A stretch of 64,000 bases of DNA from Iris pallida (taxonomy: Eukaryota > Streptophyta > Magnoliopsida > Asparagales > Iridaceae). The notes under the pieces were generated by a model. It was not told the origin of the DNA and searched no databases. It saw only the letters and a program-made list of their open reading frames with translations. The first letter of the stretch is position 1; every line of letters begins with the position of its first letter. The translations under genes were made by a program, and so were the position numbers. The stretch is taken from NCBI GenBank assembly GCA_029216955.1, contig JANAVB010010791.1, positions 5,344,410 through 5,408,409 of the forward strand, read 5' to 3'. Shown here one piece after another: positions 1-13,159 of the stretch.

Positions 1-550
1 ATGATTCTGTGGAGAAAACTGCATACTGCAATTTATTTTATTTATTTTTTTTCAAATTTAGCGACGTCTAACGACGTTTACCGACTCTTTTCGACGACAC
101 GTTGCGTCGGTAGACGTCGCTAAACTGGCATATATTGCCAGTTTACCGACGTATAGCGATGTCAGTTTCGTCGGTTTGAGTCGGTAACCGTCGGTAGACG
201 TCGCTAAATTTCCCAGGATTTTACCTCATTTTCCCAGAATATACCGACGTATAGCGACATCAAAAATGTCGGTAATATATACCGACGCATAGCGACATCA
301 CAAACGTCGGTAATTTTCTCAGGGAATACCGACGTATAGCGACATCATAAACGTCGCTATTTCATCGACGAAACGACGGTAAACATCGGTATATTACCGA
401 CGTATATTTGAGTCGGTAAACGTCGGTGTTGGCGATGATCAGTGACGTCTTTCCAAACAGCGACTAAGGTTTCCGCGACAAGAGAAATACGTCGCTAAAA
501 TGGTTTAGCGACGTCTTTAGGCGTCGCTAAAATGACTTATTCTGGTAGTG
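1..550. mobile_element. CACTA (En/Spm) transposon terminus with subterminal repeats
   Basis: Read on the minus strand from position 550 the sequence begins CACTACCAGAATAAG, the typical plant CACTA terminal inverted repeat. It is followed by dense subterminal repeats built on AGCGACGTC, ACCGACGTATAGCGAC and TCGGTA in both orientations, about one every 20-30 bp across 60-530. Such subterminal repeats are the transposase-binding regions of CACTA elements. The element extends left beyond the window and no transposase reading frame is visible here. The candidate 3-bp target duplication is cac at 551-553, but its partner is outside the window. Confidence 0.85.
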
Positions 551-593
551 CACTCTCTCAACAACATTAGAGAGAGAAAATTAGGGTTAGGGT

Positions 594-1183
594 TGTTGGT
601 GTTTTTTTGTCTTTAGACTAGTAAAGATAGTCCCACATTAAAAACACCAAATGGTGAGTATCTCAATATAAAGCAATGCTTGTGTTGAGGTGTGCACATG
701 AGATGTAGTGGAGCACAAGTGTGTGCCATATGGGAGTATTTTTCTAGAAAGAAAAATGATTAATTCCAACAAGGACGTAAGTTGATTTTTGTTGTGCGGG
801 CTCGGACTCGACACGGACTCCAGGTTGTCTCGTACATGCACGAAAGTGTTCGGGGGGAAGGCGTGGGCTAGCACTCGACTATGTTGATTGTGGGATGATG
901 TAAAACATCAAACTCTATTTTAGAGTATTGGTGTTTTAGTCCCACACTAGTTATGAGAGATAGTGAGGTCTCACTCCACTCTATAAATAGAGCCCCCTTG
1001 CCTCCTTTCCAACATGCACCAAAGAAAAGAGTTAAGGGAGTCCGTAAAGTTCAGAAAGCCCGTTCAAGTCACAAATATTGACTGACGAGCATTCCAGAAG
1101 TTCTCTTAAACTTGCTGGTTCCTGGAAGCGGATCGTATAGAGACGAATCTTGCTTTGAGCAACGGTATTTTTACACCCCAACA
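594..1183 (+). repeat. Probable 5' LTR and leader of the copia element
   Basis: The segment begins TGTTGGTG and ends CCCCAACA, matching the usual TGTTGG...CCAACA termini of copia LTRs. It holds a TATA box at 982-989 placed as in an LTR promoter. Two 'agtcccaca' segments (about 632 and 939) suggest an internal duplication. I could not find an initiator-Met primer-binding site just downstream, so the right boundary is uncertain. Confidence 0.45.
982..989 (+). promoter_or_regulatory. TATA box of the copia LTR
   Basis: TATAAATA about 500 bp upstream of the gag start, followed by an A/C-rich leader. The position fits the U3/R boundary of a copia LTR. Confidence 0.6.
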
Positions 1184-1287
1184 GATTTAATCCTCCTCCT
1201 CTTCTTCTTTTGTTTCTCTGTAACTCGTTCTTCAGGTTTTAAGGCACCTACTGAGTAGGGAGGCCTAACTTTATTCTTGAGATCTAT

Positions 1288-1439
1288 CTCATTTGTGGCA
1301 CCTACTGTGTAGGCTTGCTAAACTCCTCATTTGTGGCACCTACTGTGTAAGCTTGCTAAACTCCTCATTTGTGGCACCTACTGTGTAGGCTTGCTAAACT
1401 CCTCATTTGTGGCACCTACTGTGTAGGCTTGCTGAGCTC
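1288..1439 (+). repeat. Four-copy 38-bp tandem repeat in the copia leader
   Basis: Units start at 1288, 1326, 1364 and 1402 and differ by a few bases. Each holds CACCTACTGTGTAGGC, whose core CCTACTGTGTAGG is an imperfect inverted repeat. The array lies in the untranslated leader between the probable LTR and the gag ATG at 1498. Confidence 0.9.
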
Positions 1440-1497
1440 CTGTTTTCCATCTATATCCACGTCTCGGGACTAACAATCTTAAAGCAAGATTAGTACG

Positions 1498-1904
1498 ATG
1501 GAAAACATTAATGCTTCACTCCTCCAAACTGGCTACTGCAAGTTGGAAAAGTTTGATGGAGAGCATTATCAAGTCTGGAAGAGGAAGGTCTTTCTTACCA
1601 TTCAATTCCGAGACGTTGATCACGTGCTCTTTGAAGAGGAAGCTACTGTTCCAGATACTGGGTCTGTTGTCGCTATAATTGCGGCTACTAAACTTCAGGC
1701 CAAATGAAGAAGGAAGAATAGCATTTGTAGGCTTCTGATCCTAAATGCTATGGAGGATTCCCTGGCAGAATCCTACTCAAAGAAGGATAGTGCAAGAGAA
1801 ATATGGGAGTCTGTGGAAAAGTTGTACGAGGAAGACAAAAACAGGAGCAAGATATTTTTCGTCGAAAAAATATCACAAGTGGCTCTTTGAAGACGTGAAG
1901 GCGA
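1498..1904 (+). pseudogene. gag: copia gag, N-terminal part
   Basis: The ATG at 1498 opens a frame starting MENINAS with FDGEHYQVWKRK, the typical N-terminal copia Gag motif. The frame continues after a TGA at 1705 (RLLILNAMEDSLAES, then REIWESVEKLYEE) to a second TGA at 1888, so at least two nonsense codons lie in one frame. The capsid-like centre expected before the zinc knuckle is missing: sequence jumps from here across the inserted LTR to a basic linker at 5400. The protein would have packaged element RNA; this copy cannot. Confidence 0.85.
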
Positions 1905-1954
1905 TGTAAACCCCCTAAAATTTCGAGGACGAAATTCTTTTAAGTTGGGTAGGA
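1905..1954 (+). repeat. LTR edge fused to internal 3' end and polypurine tract
   Basis: Position 1905 starts TGTAAACCCCCTAAAA, the same bases that start the LTR at 1955. It then switches at AATTT into AATTTCGAGGACGAAATT (1919-1936) and a purine-rich tract, AAGTTGGGTAGGA. That is the normal 3' end of a chromovirus interior. The segment therefore looks like the first ~16 bp of a 5' LTR joined to the extreme 3' interior. Confidence 0.75.
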
Positions 1955-2567
1955 TGTAAACCCCCTAAAATTTTACTACAATTTTTTTTTTTGGTGTTAA
2001 TTTTGTTTTTCGTATTTATACGTCGCGTACGAGTTCGCATTTTTCGTAGTTGCTCGACGAGTACGAATATGTGCGAGGTACATATTTTATAAAAATATTT
2101 TATTATGGAATTCAAAATTCATATGGTAAATATTTTATTTATTTACTTATATTATCTTTATTATTCAATTTGCAAACTGTATTGATTTAATAAAAAAAGA
2201 GCTATTTACTTTTATTATACAAATAAAATTGATAATTTCAAAAATGATGTTCTACATAAATAATCTTTTACATGACTTTAAATTCATGAAAATAATTGTA
2301 TTTTTGAAATTTATTTAATATTAATATTTTATTATTTGAAAAAGTATTTTAAAATAGTGTTTTGGTTTAAATTTAACTGATTGTGATAATTCACATTTGA
2401 AAAGATTTTATTGACTTATTTTAAATAGCTTTAAAATTAAAAATAGGTTTTATCTAGATTTGCTTGAGATTTGATAAATTAATTTTAAATTGATTTAAAT
2501 CAATATGTGATTATCTACGGGGTTTTAAACTAATCCAAATCCTTATCCTAATGGGATTCCCACCTCC

Positions 2568-2574
2568 TATAAAA
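2568..2574 (+). promoter_or_regulatory. TATA box of the 1955-5399 LTR
   Basis: TATAAAA in the context cctcctataaaaggagag, at the same relative place as the TATA boxes of the B LTRs. It is followed about 50 bp later by the shared 'gtgcatcgtgtcc' segment. Confidence 0.6.
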
Positions 2575-3763
2575 GGAGAGGTACTTGCCCTCTTTTCCAA
2601 TAAATTGCCACAACCCAAAACTTGTGCATCGTGTCCGTGGTCGTGCCTCTACCCATCCACTATATTTTCTCCATTACAGTTACAAATTTGTTCCGTCCGA
2701 CAACCCCGGACTCGACGTCTTCCCGTGTCTCGCAGGACACGTACCCGTTACAACACCACCTCAACCACCGTCAATACCCTATCCTAATCCCCGTCAGTCA
2801 CCGCCATCGCCTCCACCACTTGCAGCCTGTCCCCGGCCAACTCTATGTCAGACCACGACGCCACCAGCACCCCGCTACTGCCAACACCATCGTCATCGCC
2901 ATTACCACCGTCCTCCATCCCGTACACAGCCAGACCCTTCCCTACCACCGAAACACCACCACAGCCTTCTAATACATCACCAAAATCTACACCACCGCCA
3001 CCATCGCCGGCGCCCAACATCGACGACTTCTGAAAACCTCACATCAGAGAAGAAGAACAAAAACTAAAGCCTCACCTCTCCATCGTGCTCCCATGCCCAG
3101 GCTTCGCCGACGCCGATGCCAGCGAATGTTGCGCCTCTCGCGAGCGCCGTCGACAGATCGGAGCAAACGACCCCCGCCGCACCCGGAGAACGCTGGAGGC
3201 GCTTCCACCTTGCCGAGCGGCTTCTCCGCCGTCGACCGTGGCGAGCACGCGACCGCTGCCGCCTCTCTCGGCCGACGTCCTGACCGTGCCCGGCAGCCCG
3301 GCCGGAAAACCCCATCGCCACCGCCGTCTCTCCGCCCTCCGCATGCAGATGTCCCGTCCGCCCGGCCGCCTCCTCCTCCCAGCCGAACCACCCAGGCCAG
3401 CGCTGAACTTCTCGCCCACCCGCACGAAAGCCCTAGGCCCTCCGCCTCGTCGCGTGTGAAGAAAATTGTCGGCCGCCTCTGTGAGTTTTGTCCCTCTCCG
3501 CCAGATCTCCACCACCCCCGTTGAGCGGAGCGCCACACCACACCGATGCACCATCCGGCGCCTCCGCTCCTCCACTATGGCAGCGCAAAGCGTACCCCGA
3601 CCGAAAAACCCTCTCGCCGCCACCTTCGTCGCCGTGTCCGCGCACTCCGGAGTTATGTCCAGCGCCACCCGCAGCCGCTGTGGGCTGTGCGCTGCCCGGA
3701 GCCGACCGCCGAAGTCGAGCGCCGGCAACATCAAGCCGGTGAGCCTCTTCTCTCCCGCTTCTT

Positions 3764-3798
<35 letters not shown>

Positions 3799-4753
3799 TG
3801 GAAATTAGGATGAGAACAGTAGTTTTTGATGTTATATTATTATTAATATTATTATAATCATTATTATTATCAATGTATGCTGAAGTAGATATTCTAGGAT
3901 TATTATTATTATTATAATCAGTTTATTACTATCACTATTATTAATATTTTATTTTCGGGTTTATACTATTATTTTCTAAAAATATAAATATTATGACTAA
4001 AGCCTACATCTATATTTTAAATTTTGGTTATATCCCTATTATATTTTTTAATAAGTTTTAGTCCTAAATCGTTTTTCTAGATAATATTTTTCCAAAATAT
4101 TATAACTAAATAGTAGTTTCAAATTTATACAAAAATTTCCCAATACTTGATTTATCAAAATTATTTTCGAGTAATATAGAATACTTTCTAAAAAAAATGT
4201 ACAATTATCTTCTCGATTATCACCATGGATTCTGACTGATCACACGTTCATATTTTTCCCGCGACTTCAGACATCTACACATCGAACATGGCTATTGGGC
4301 TATTCGCGACATGTCAGGACCCCTCACAAACCCCAGAAAAGATACCTTGCCATAATTACTGCTTACATTTAGTTGTATCTTATTATTCTGCTATTATTTT
4401 CTGTACTTTTATTTCCAGTTATTTATTTTTCTCCTTGTTTGTGGACCTAGAGTTAAGTGACTACCGTCAATAGAGTGCATGTCATTAACTTTGTCACGAA
4501 GGTAACACGAGTTATGTGTGAGCTGTGAGTAACATGTAGAGATCACTTGCGTGTTGGCTGATCCCCCGTGCGCATGCGTAGGAATAACTGTCAATAGATG
4601 CATGTTAGAAGACTTGACAGTTATTAAGTATAAAACAGTGTTGTGAAAGTGACACGTGTTGGTGTGTCTTGGTTATGATGCATGTATAGTATCATTGGGG
4701 GGGAGGGGACAGCTACTAGCGTAGGGGCTATATTTACTTTTTGCACATTTGTG

Positions 4754-4869
4754 GGCCGATAGTGACTCTTATGAGCACTACCTTCTGCCCCGGGGCCGAT
4801 AGCGACTCTGATGAGCGCTACTTACTGCCCATGGCCGATAGTGACTCGGATGAGCACTACCTACTGCCA
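4754..4869 (+). repeat. Three-copy ~40-bp tandem repeat in the LTR
   Basis: Units starting at 4754, 4794 and 4833 read ggccgatagtgactc followed by atgagcactac and ctgcc, with scattered substitutions. The region is downstream of the promoter half of the LTR. Confidence 0.85.
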
Positions 4870-5399
4870 CTCTTTATTTACTCTGCTGATCCTACAGCCC
4901 CTGCGTAGAACGTTGTCCTCAAATTGCATATCACATAGATGGTTAGGGACCCAGTTGTGTTGTAGTTTATAGTATTTACATTTGCAGTTATAAATGGCAT
5001 GTTCTTTCTGTATCTTGTTACGTCCCTCTGAGGACTTGGTGATTTCTCCAGGTATGTTTCGTGATTCTTGCAGGTGCTCAAGCTAAGGCCATGTCTTCTT
5101 CCTTCCTTCGTGATGATTGCTCATGGACTCATCATTTGCTTCGTTCGACCAAATCGGTTATTTGTATATTTATTTCTTATTTAAACTTGTTGGTAGTAGA
5201 TATGTCTCCGCCCAACGTTTGTAAAAATGACTATTTGATTATATCATTAAAACTTCATATTTGTGGATGAGATTTAGTTTGAGCATGGCTTTCTACATTT
5301 TACAGCTTATGTATACATACGAGCCTTTTATTTACTCGTATGTATACAGCTGGCATGATACGTATCTAATCCCAAGTATTTTGGGACTGGGGCGTTACA

Positions 5400-8240
5400 A
5401 GAGACTCCAAGGGAAAGCAGTCGGCTTCTCACCACAAGAAATACTTCACTAATCTGAAAGTGAAGGGACCGTCTTTCAAACAGAAGAAGCCCAAGTCCAA
5501 TGTGACTTGTTTTAACTGTGGCTAGAAGGGACACTATAAGAGTGAATGTAGATCCAAGCCCAAGCAGTCACAGCAATGTGAGCCTAATAAGGTTTCATTG
5601 ATTACTGACGGTATTACTATAATTGCTCAGGTCACTTCGGTGGGGGCTGACTCTGACTGGTGGGTAGACACTGGTGCCACCTGCCATGTCTGTTCAAGCA
5701 AGAAATGGTTCACCACATACCAGCAAACCTCTGAGAAGGTGATGGTGGCGAACCAGGCACAAGCTGAAGTTCAAGGGATCGGGATGGTGGAGCTGAAGCT
5801 GACATCCGGGAAAACTCTGACGCTTCAAGGTGTGAAGCATGTTCCCGTGATTGCCAAGAACCTGATCTCTGGAGGCCTGTTCTGCAACGCAGGCCTGAGG
5901 ATGGATATCAAAGCTGGCCAGATGGTGATGTCCCTGAAAGAAATGTACTTCGGAAAAGCTTTCTATACCGAAGGAATGTTTAAACTCCAGCTTGTAACCC
6001 AGTCAGAGAACATTAATGCAATTTCCAATTCTGCTTATACTCTTGAGTTGTGGCATAATAGATTAGGACATGTCCATTATAAAAGGATAAACAAAATATC
6101 TAGTCTAGGACTTATCTACAAATGTGGGGGAAATGTGGAGAAATGTGAAGTGTGTGCTCAGACTAAGATCACAAGAAAACCCTTTCATCGGGTCAATCGA
6201 AGCACAGATCTTCTGGAGTTGGTGCACTCCGATATCTATGACTTCAAACAATTCTCCACGAAGGCCGGGATGAAGTATTTCATAACCTTCATCGATGACT
6301 TCTCAAAGTACGCGTTCGTCTACTTGATAAAAATAAAAACGAAGCATTCGAGAAGTTCAAGGAGTTCAGGGCTGAAGCTGAAAGGCAAACTGGACAACAA
6401 CTCAAGAGGTTGAGGAGTGATCGAGGTAGAGAATATCGATCTCATAATTTTACATCATTCTACAAAGAACATGGAATCATCAACGAGACTACTGCTCCGT
6501 ATTCTCCTCAGTCCAACGGAGTAGCAGAAAGGAAGAACAGAACGTTGACAGAGATGATGAACTCAATATTGTTAACTGCGGGTCTTCCAAAGTGCTTTTG
6601 GGGAGAAGCTGCATTAACGGCCACATTCATTCTGAACATAGTGCCGTATGCAACTTCTGATATTACTCCTCATGAACTCTGGTTCAAAATCAGACCCAAC
6701 TTGTATATCATTCGAGTGTGGGGGTATCTGGCATACGTAAAACTTCCGGATCTGAAGATTTAGAAACTCGGAACAAGGACTACAAAGACGATCTTCTTGG
6801 GGTATGCCGAGAAGAGTGACGCTCGAAGATTCCTTGACTTGGAGTCTAACCATGTCATCGAATCTCGTGACGCGAAGTACTTTGAAGACAAGTATGCAAG
6901 GCATAAAAATATTGTTCTTGCGGACATTTCGAAGAATAATAATGGTGGAAAGGAAGCTGAGGTTTCCAACGATGTCGTAGTCCAAGAAGAAATTGTTGTT
7001 GATGAAACAATATTTGAACCAGAACTCGAAGAGCCGTCAGCCAAGCGAGTGAGGAGACCAAAGGACTTCGGAGATGACTTTGTCACATATCATGTAGAAG
7101 CAGATCTGCTTACCTATGATGAGGCGATGAAGACCAGAGATGCTATCTTCTGGAAGGAGGCAGTGAATGACGAGTATGACTCTATCACCTCCAATAACAC
7201 ATGGGTGTTAGTAGATCTACTTGAAGGAGCAAAACCCATTGGATGTAAATGGATCTTCAAGAAGAAGATGAAGGCAGATGGAACTATTGACAAGTTCAAG
7301 GCCAGGCTGGCAGTCAAAGGGTTTTCTCAGAAACAGGGGATAGACTACTTTGACACATACGCTCCAGTAGCGTGGATGACCACCATCAGAATATTAATTG
7401 CTCTAGCAGCAATACATAAGTTGGTGATACATCAGATGGATGTAAAGACAGCATTCCTGAATGGCGAACTGACCGAAGAGATATACATGCAACAGCCAGA
7501 TGGATCTGTCGTCAAAGGTCTTGAAGACAAAGTCTGCAAGTTGGTAAAATTATTGTACGGTTTGAAGAAAGCTCCCAAGATGTGGCATGAAAAGTTTGAC
7601 AAAGTTATTAGATCAAACGGCTACAGAGTTAGCGAGACGGACAAGTATGTTTACACGAAGTTCACTGATGGAAGAGGAGTCATCGTTTGTTTGTACGTGG
7701 ACGACATGCTAATCCTAGGAACGGATATAGGTAATGTCACGGAGACAAAGAAGTTCCTCTCAACCAAATTCAGTATGAAGGACTTGGGGGATACATATGT
7801 CATCTTGGGCATAAAGAACATCCGGACAGACACTGGAGTGGCGCTGTCACAATCTCATTACATTGAGAAGATGCTCATACGCTACGGGTATCAGAATCTT
7901 CCAGGGATCGATACGCCATACAGGTGTGATCAGAAGCTGAAGCCAAATTCGAAGGAAAGTGTCAGACAACTGGAGTATTTTAGCGTTATCGGAAGTTTGA
8001 TGTACGCAACTACTGCCACAAGGCCTGACATAGCTTTCGTCGTAGGAATGCTGAGTCGGTTCACAAGTAACCCAGGCATTGAGCACTGGAAAGCTGTGAA
8101 GCGGGTGATGAGATATCTCAAGAAGACTCAGACATATGCACTGTACTACAGCGGGTATCCGACAGTAGTGGAAGGCTTCAGTGATGCTAGTTGGTGTTCA
8201 GAGGTGGAGAGCGAGAGATCCACAGGTGGATACATCTTTT
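5400..8240 (+). pseudogene. pol: copia gag C-terminus and pol (PR-IN-RT-RH)
   Basis: A basic linker leads to a CCHC knuckle (CFNCG, stop, KGHYKSEC) with TAG at 5523. The protease has VDTGATCH near 5667. The pre-integrase segment has LWHNRLGHVHY and CEVCAQTK. Integrase has HSDIYDF, FITFIDDFSKY and YSPQSNGVAERKNRT, so the DDE triad is visible. A frameshift at about 6330-6345, in an A-rich run, moves the frame from IN part 1 to part 2, and TAG follows at 6761. Reverse transcriptase shows FKARLAVKGFSQ, MDVKTAFLNGEL, LLYGLKKAPKMWH and YVDD near 7694. RNase H begins GFSDASWCSEVESERSTGGYIF and breaks off. The product would be the copia polyprotein; this copy is non-functional. Confidence 0.93.
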
Positions 8241-9095
8241 CAGAGGGGCTGGCCCAGAGAGGCCCGGAGATGTCCGGAGGGAGGACGGGGGACGGGGGAA
8301 CGAGGTGCCAGCGGCCACCGGGTGGACCGGGCTAGACGGCGATCAGGGGAGAGGGATGGGGGCGACGGTCGGCAAGACCGCCGGGCGGAGGGAGCTGGAG
8401 GCTCGACCTCCGTGAGGCCAAAGGCCTACCGCCTGCACGATGGAGGGCCTCCAACGTACGGCTGGTGGAAACTCCGGAGCGCGTAGCGGGGGGCGGACGT
8501 CGAGGGCTGCGACGCCGCAGACGAGAGAGAGAAATACGGGAAGGGGGGGACGCCCCCGCGGGAGGAGGAGCGGCTAGGGAAGCAGCAAGAGGAGGCGACG
8601 CCGGGATGGGTGGCGTCGGCCACGAAAGCGGCACAGCTAGAGGAGGCGGCGCCGGGAAGGGTGGCGCGCCAGGCGGATAGCGGCTCAGACCTGGCAGAGG
8701 GACGAGGGAGGGCGGTGGAATGGCGGATGGGGGGGCAACCGACAGAGGAGGAGGGCCAGGCGCCCGACGTCTCGCACGGTTGCGCCGCCTAGGACGTCTG
8801 CGCCGAGAAGGTTGGTGGAGGGGGAGAAAGGGATGGGGAAGACTGCACGGCTGGAAACCGCCCAGCCAGGTGGACCCCGGCCAGCCGCGGAGGCGGAAGG
8901 GTGGAAAAATGGGGTGGGGGGGATGGCTGCCGATGGGGAAAAAGAACCCCGACGTCACGGCCAGGCCAAGGGGGCCGAACGGCCATCAGAGCCACCCGGC
9001 CACAACGGGGCTTGGGGGAGCGACGGCGAGCAGAGGGGGAACATCCAACGGGCGGAGTCCTCGCTGCGGCCCCTTCCCCTTTCCCTTTCCCATTA

Positions 9096-10270
<1,175 letters not shown>

Positions 10271-10816
10271 AGATTTATATGATTGAATGCAATCATTAGT
10301 CTAAACACAAAATAACATTCAGAATCTAAACTAAATCTAACTCCAAACTCAGAAATCTGAGTTAAATCTCAGAAATTCAATCTCAACCTAAAAATCAACT
10401 CAAAAACAAACCCAACCGAATTCAAAACCCAACTCAATACCCAATTTCCAAAATACACAACTAAAACTCGTAAAACTCGACAAACATGAAGTTATACGCG
10501 TGTGTGTCATGCTCGTGTACTCACAGGGTCGAGCCCGTGTCCATATCGTGTCCAATCAGTGCGTATTGCACGGACATGTACGCGCGTGCATAGACACGTG
10601 CTCGTAGGCACGTGCCGCGCTCAATAGAACGCCAGACGCAACATGAGGAGCCTCATGCTCGTGCACGTAGCTAGGCGGGGTCTAGGTCTTGGTGTACACC
10701 ATCCTGACACGTGTCTTTGAGGTGTCTATGCGTCGCACGAGACGCGTATCGGGAAGGGCTGTGCGCGCGTGCACGGTGTCAGTCGAATCAGTGCAGATGC
10801 GATAACCTCGTGCACA

Positions 10817-11300
10817 CTCAACAAAATTTCGTAAAATTTCACGAGCACGTGGATAGAGGTTTCCCCCATGTGTCCACAAAATGTCACACCAATCCGTGTC
10901 GTATCCATCGAGTTATGACACTCAGACTGCAGGACAGTGCACGGGCTGTACGCACGCGCGTGGGGCCTCGTGGGCGCGTGTCGACCTCCGTAGGTCACGA
11001 CATGAGCCACATCGTGCCACGTGGTCGAGTCTAGAGCTGTGTCCATGCTCCTGGTTCGTGTCCTCGTCGTGTCGTGTTCGCGAACGAAGGCCGTGTCAGC
11101 AGTATTTTTTTGCGCACGTGCACAGTTCAGCCGACGAGTGCGGCCTCGATTTATCTGCGTACACTCCACGAAATGTCGTGAAATTTTAGGAGCACGTGGG
11201 CAGAAATTGCCCCCACGTGTTCATTAATTTTCACGTAAAACTGTGTCCTGTACGTCGAGTTATGACACTCGAGCAGCAAGGCACGCACGGGGATCCCGTA
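10817..11300. repeat. Diverged direct duplication in the F LTR
   Basis: A segment from about 10817 (cgtaaaatttcacgagcacgtgg, then cccccatgtg, then gagttatgacactc) recurs from about 11170 (cgtgaaattttaggagcacgtgg, then cccccacgtg, then gagttatgacactcg). Period is about 350 bp. The surroundings (10480-11420) are full of CACGTG/ACACGTG G-box cores. Confidence 0.75.
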
Positions 11301-11875
11301 CATGCGTGTCCGTGTCCGATTTGGACACTAAAAATGTGTCAAATCGAGATCCCTTTTCACGAAAGTTGTTTCATATATAAACAGCAACAAATTCATGAAA
11401 ACAGAATCAAAAAATAAAAACTTTCGATTCTAAGAGGCATTTCGTCGAACACGTGTTCCAATACACCGACACGCGCCCGATACGCCTATCAAACGGATAC
11501 GAAATCCTACCAAACTACATGTACAGGTCTGGTGTACCTAGATGGATGAATCTATAAAGAAAAATCAAAATTTACAGGTGTTTAAAGGGATTTACCTATT
11601 GAGAGTCAATATCTCAATAAAACGAGCCTCCAAACGTGTCGACGCCGATTTCCTCCTGTCCAAAGCCTCTGATTCCTTTTTATCAAGTCTCCAGCAAGTT
11701 CCTCTCCACCCAAGGATCGTAACACACTTCGTTTGGATTGATTTGGATGAGAATTGAGGAAAGTGGGCTATTTTGAAGAAAGGGGAAAAATTAAGGTTTA
11801 TAAAGAGGCTTGGTGGCTACATGCTAAGTTATATAAGAGTGGGAGGGCTGTTGTTGGCCGGCCAAGCTGCCATCT

Positions 11876-11901
11876 AAGGTTAGGGTTAGGGTTAGGGTTT
11901 A
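11876..11901. repeat. Short telomere-like repeat in the LTR
   Basis: Three consecutive ttaggg units followed by tttagg. On the element's own (minus) strand this reads AAACCCTAACCC, like the telo-box of plant promoters. Too short and too deep in an LTR to mark a telomere. Confidence 0.8.
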
Positions 11902-12192
11902 GGTACGGGCCAACCTCACTTAAGTTATTTTATGCCTTTTAGCAAAAAGTCAAATAACTTAAAACCCTAAAAATCAATTCAAGAAGTTTCCTAATTAGGA
12001 CTAAAATCTTAAAATTCAAATCTAACTTGGTAATTAGGTTTCTAATGTCATGGTTAGTCTCTAATCATTGTTAGCTAAGGTTAAACCGACTGCTAACACA
12101 ACACCAATTAAAATATTATAAATTAATCCAAAAATAAAAAAAAAATCACATAATTACCAAAATATCCTTATTTTAGAAAAATAGTGGTTACA

Positions 12193-13134
12193 AATCTACC
12201 CTCCTTAAAATAATTTCGTCCTTGAAATTAAGGTTGGTAGTACTCCTTCTAGGTCAATCTCCCAACAATCAAAGTCTTAAGAAAATTTATTTAAATCATG
12301 CAATTTAAAATAATAGCATACAGGATCATGGCAAACAGTAGCAGTTGAGGGTCTTATCTAGGTATACTAGTCATACTAGATCAAAATAGTCATAGGGTAT
12401 CAAAACATACAAGCAATCTGGGGTGTCAAACTGGAAAAGATAAAGAAATAACAAATCATCAAGGCTGTAAGGCAGTCTACCATCCTATATAAAAACTGGT
12501 AATTATAAAAAAAACTAGGAATTAACTATAAAGGGTTACTATTCCAAAGATGATCAAAATCGAAAGTTTAAAGCACGACTGTCAATAGCATTGAAATTCA
12601 ATCATGATATATATAAAAGAAAATTTAGTCTCGACACGATCTAAGTTGATCAATCTCTGGGTAAATCAAGATTTGGGCAAGATGGGGAACAAGGTCATCG
12701 AAGTCTGAGCACGAACACCCAAGGATGGAGATCCAGGTCACAATTAAATTTAATTCAATTGAGTACGACCCAGAATATTAATATGATAAGAAAAGATGAC
12801 CAAAGTCGATTGGTCGTGATCAAGGGAGTTAGGATTCAATGATATTGAAAACTTCTAAAGGATAAATCAAAGATATGGAATAAGTCAATTTCCTCCTTTT
12901 GATAGGAAAAACAAAAGACAAGGTTTCATAGGGAAGTCAAGTTAATCATCTCTCCCTGATACCATCAAGCTTATCTAATCATCATTTGCCAATCATATCT
13001 TTATCTCATAAGTCCAAATATGAAAATCAACCTTTATATGACCACCACCAAGAATTTATACCCTTTCGTCATGAAGATTGGACCTTGTCATGATCATCAT
13101 AGGATCAATTCCTAAATTCCAAAACATTACTCAT
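12193..13134 (-). mobile_element. Element F interior: polypurine tract and non-coding sequence
   Basis: Next to the LTR, read on the minus strand, is AAGGAGGGTAGATT, a polypurine tract. Nineteen bases further in is AATTTCAAGGACGAAATT (minus strand of 12212-12229), the inverted-repeat block found in the other large-LTR elements, here with one arm mismatch. The rest is AT-rich and without recognisable coding. The element has no visible second LTR before element E begins. Confidence 0.6.
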
Positions 13135-13159
13135 TGTAGAAGCATAAAAAAGAACAGGA

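Larger units (their letters stand above)
1955..5399 (+). mobile_element. Large gypsy-type LTR inserted in copia gag
   Basis: A 3445-bp LTR running TGTAAACC...GGGGCGTTACA. Its ends match the LTRs of element B (TGTAAAGCCCC...GGGGCGTTACA), as does its layout: AT-rich start, TATA box, GC- and pyrimidine-rich stretch at about 2620-3760, then unique sequence. No second full LTR is present. Flanks are ggcga (1900-1904) and agaga (5400-5404), which do not form a clean 5-bp duplication. There are no coding domains; reading frames in the GC-rich part are composition artefacts. Confidence 0.8.
594..8240 (+). mobile_element. Ty1-copia retrotransposon, decayed and interrupted
   Basis: A plus-strand copia element with the order gag, protease, integrase, reverse transcriptase, RNase H, which is the copia order. 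It is broken by a gypsy-type LTR at 1905-5399. It stops in RNase H around 8240, where GC-rich sequence of another element begins. Its 3' part and 3' LTR are not in the window. It carries four nonsense codons and one frameshift, so it is dead. It is the oldest host in this part of the nest. Confidence 0.85.

Noticed and set aside
1184..1500. Initiator-Met primer-binding site for the copia element
   Set aside because: No TGGTATCAGAGC-like sequence is present after the proposed LTR end, so I did not annotate one.
2585..3813. Several overlapping frames of 60-220 codons, Pro/Arg/His-rich
   Set aside because: The segment is C-rich LTR leader; frames are open on both strands at once and have no domain.
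8181..9090. GC-rich frames, including a 208-codon minus-strand frame
   Set aside because: Composition effect in the F LTR; equivalent GC-rich tracts in A, B and C LTRs are not coding.
11876..11901. Interstitial telomere
   Set aside because: Only about four units within an LTR; better explained as a telo-box-like promoter element.
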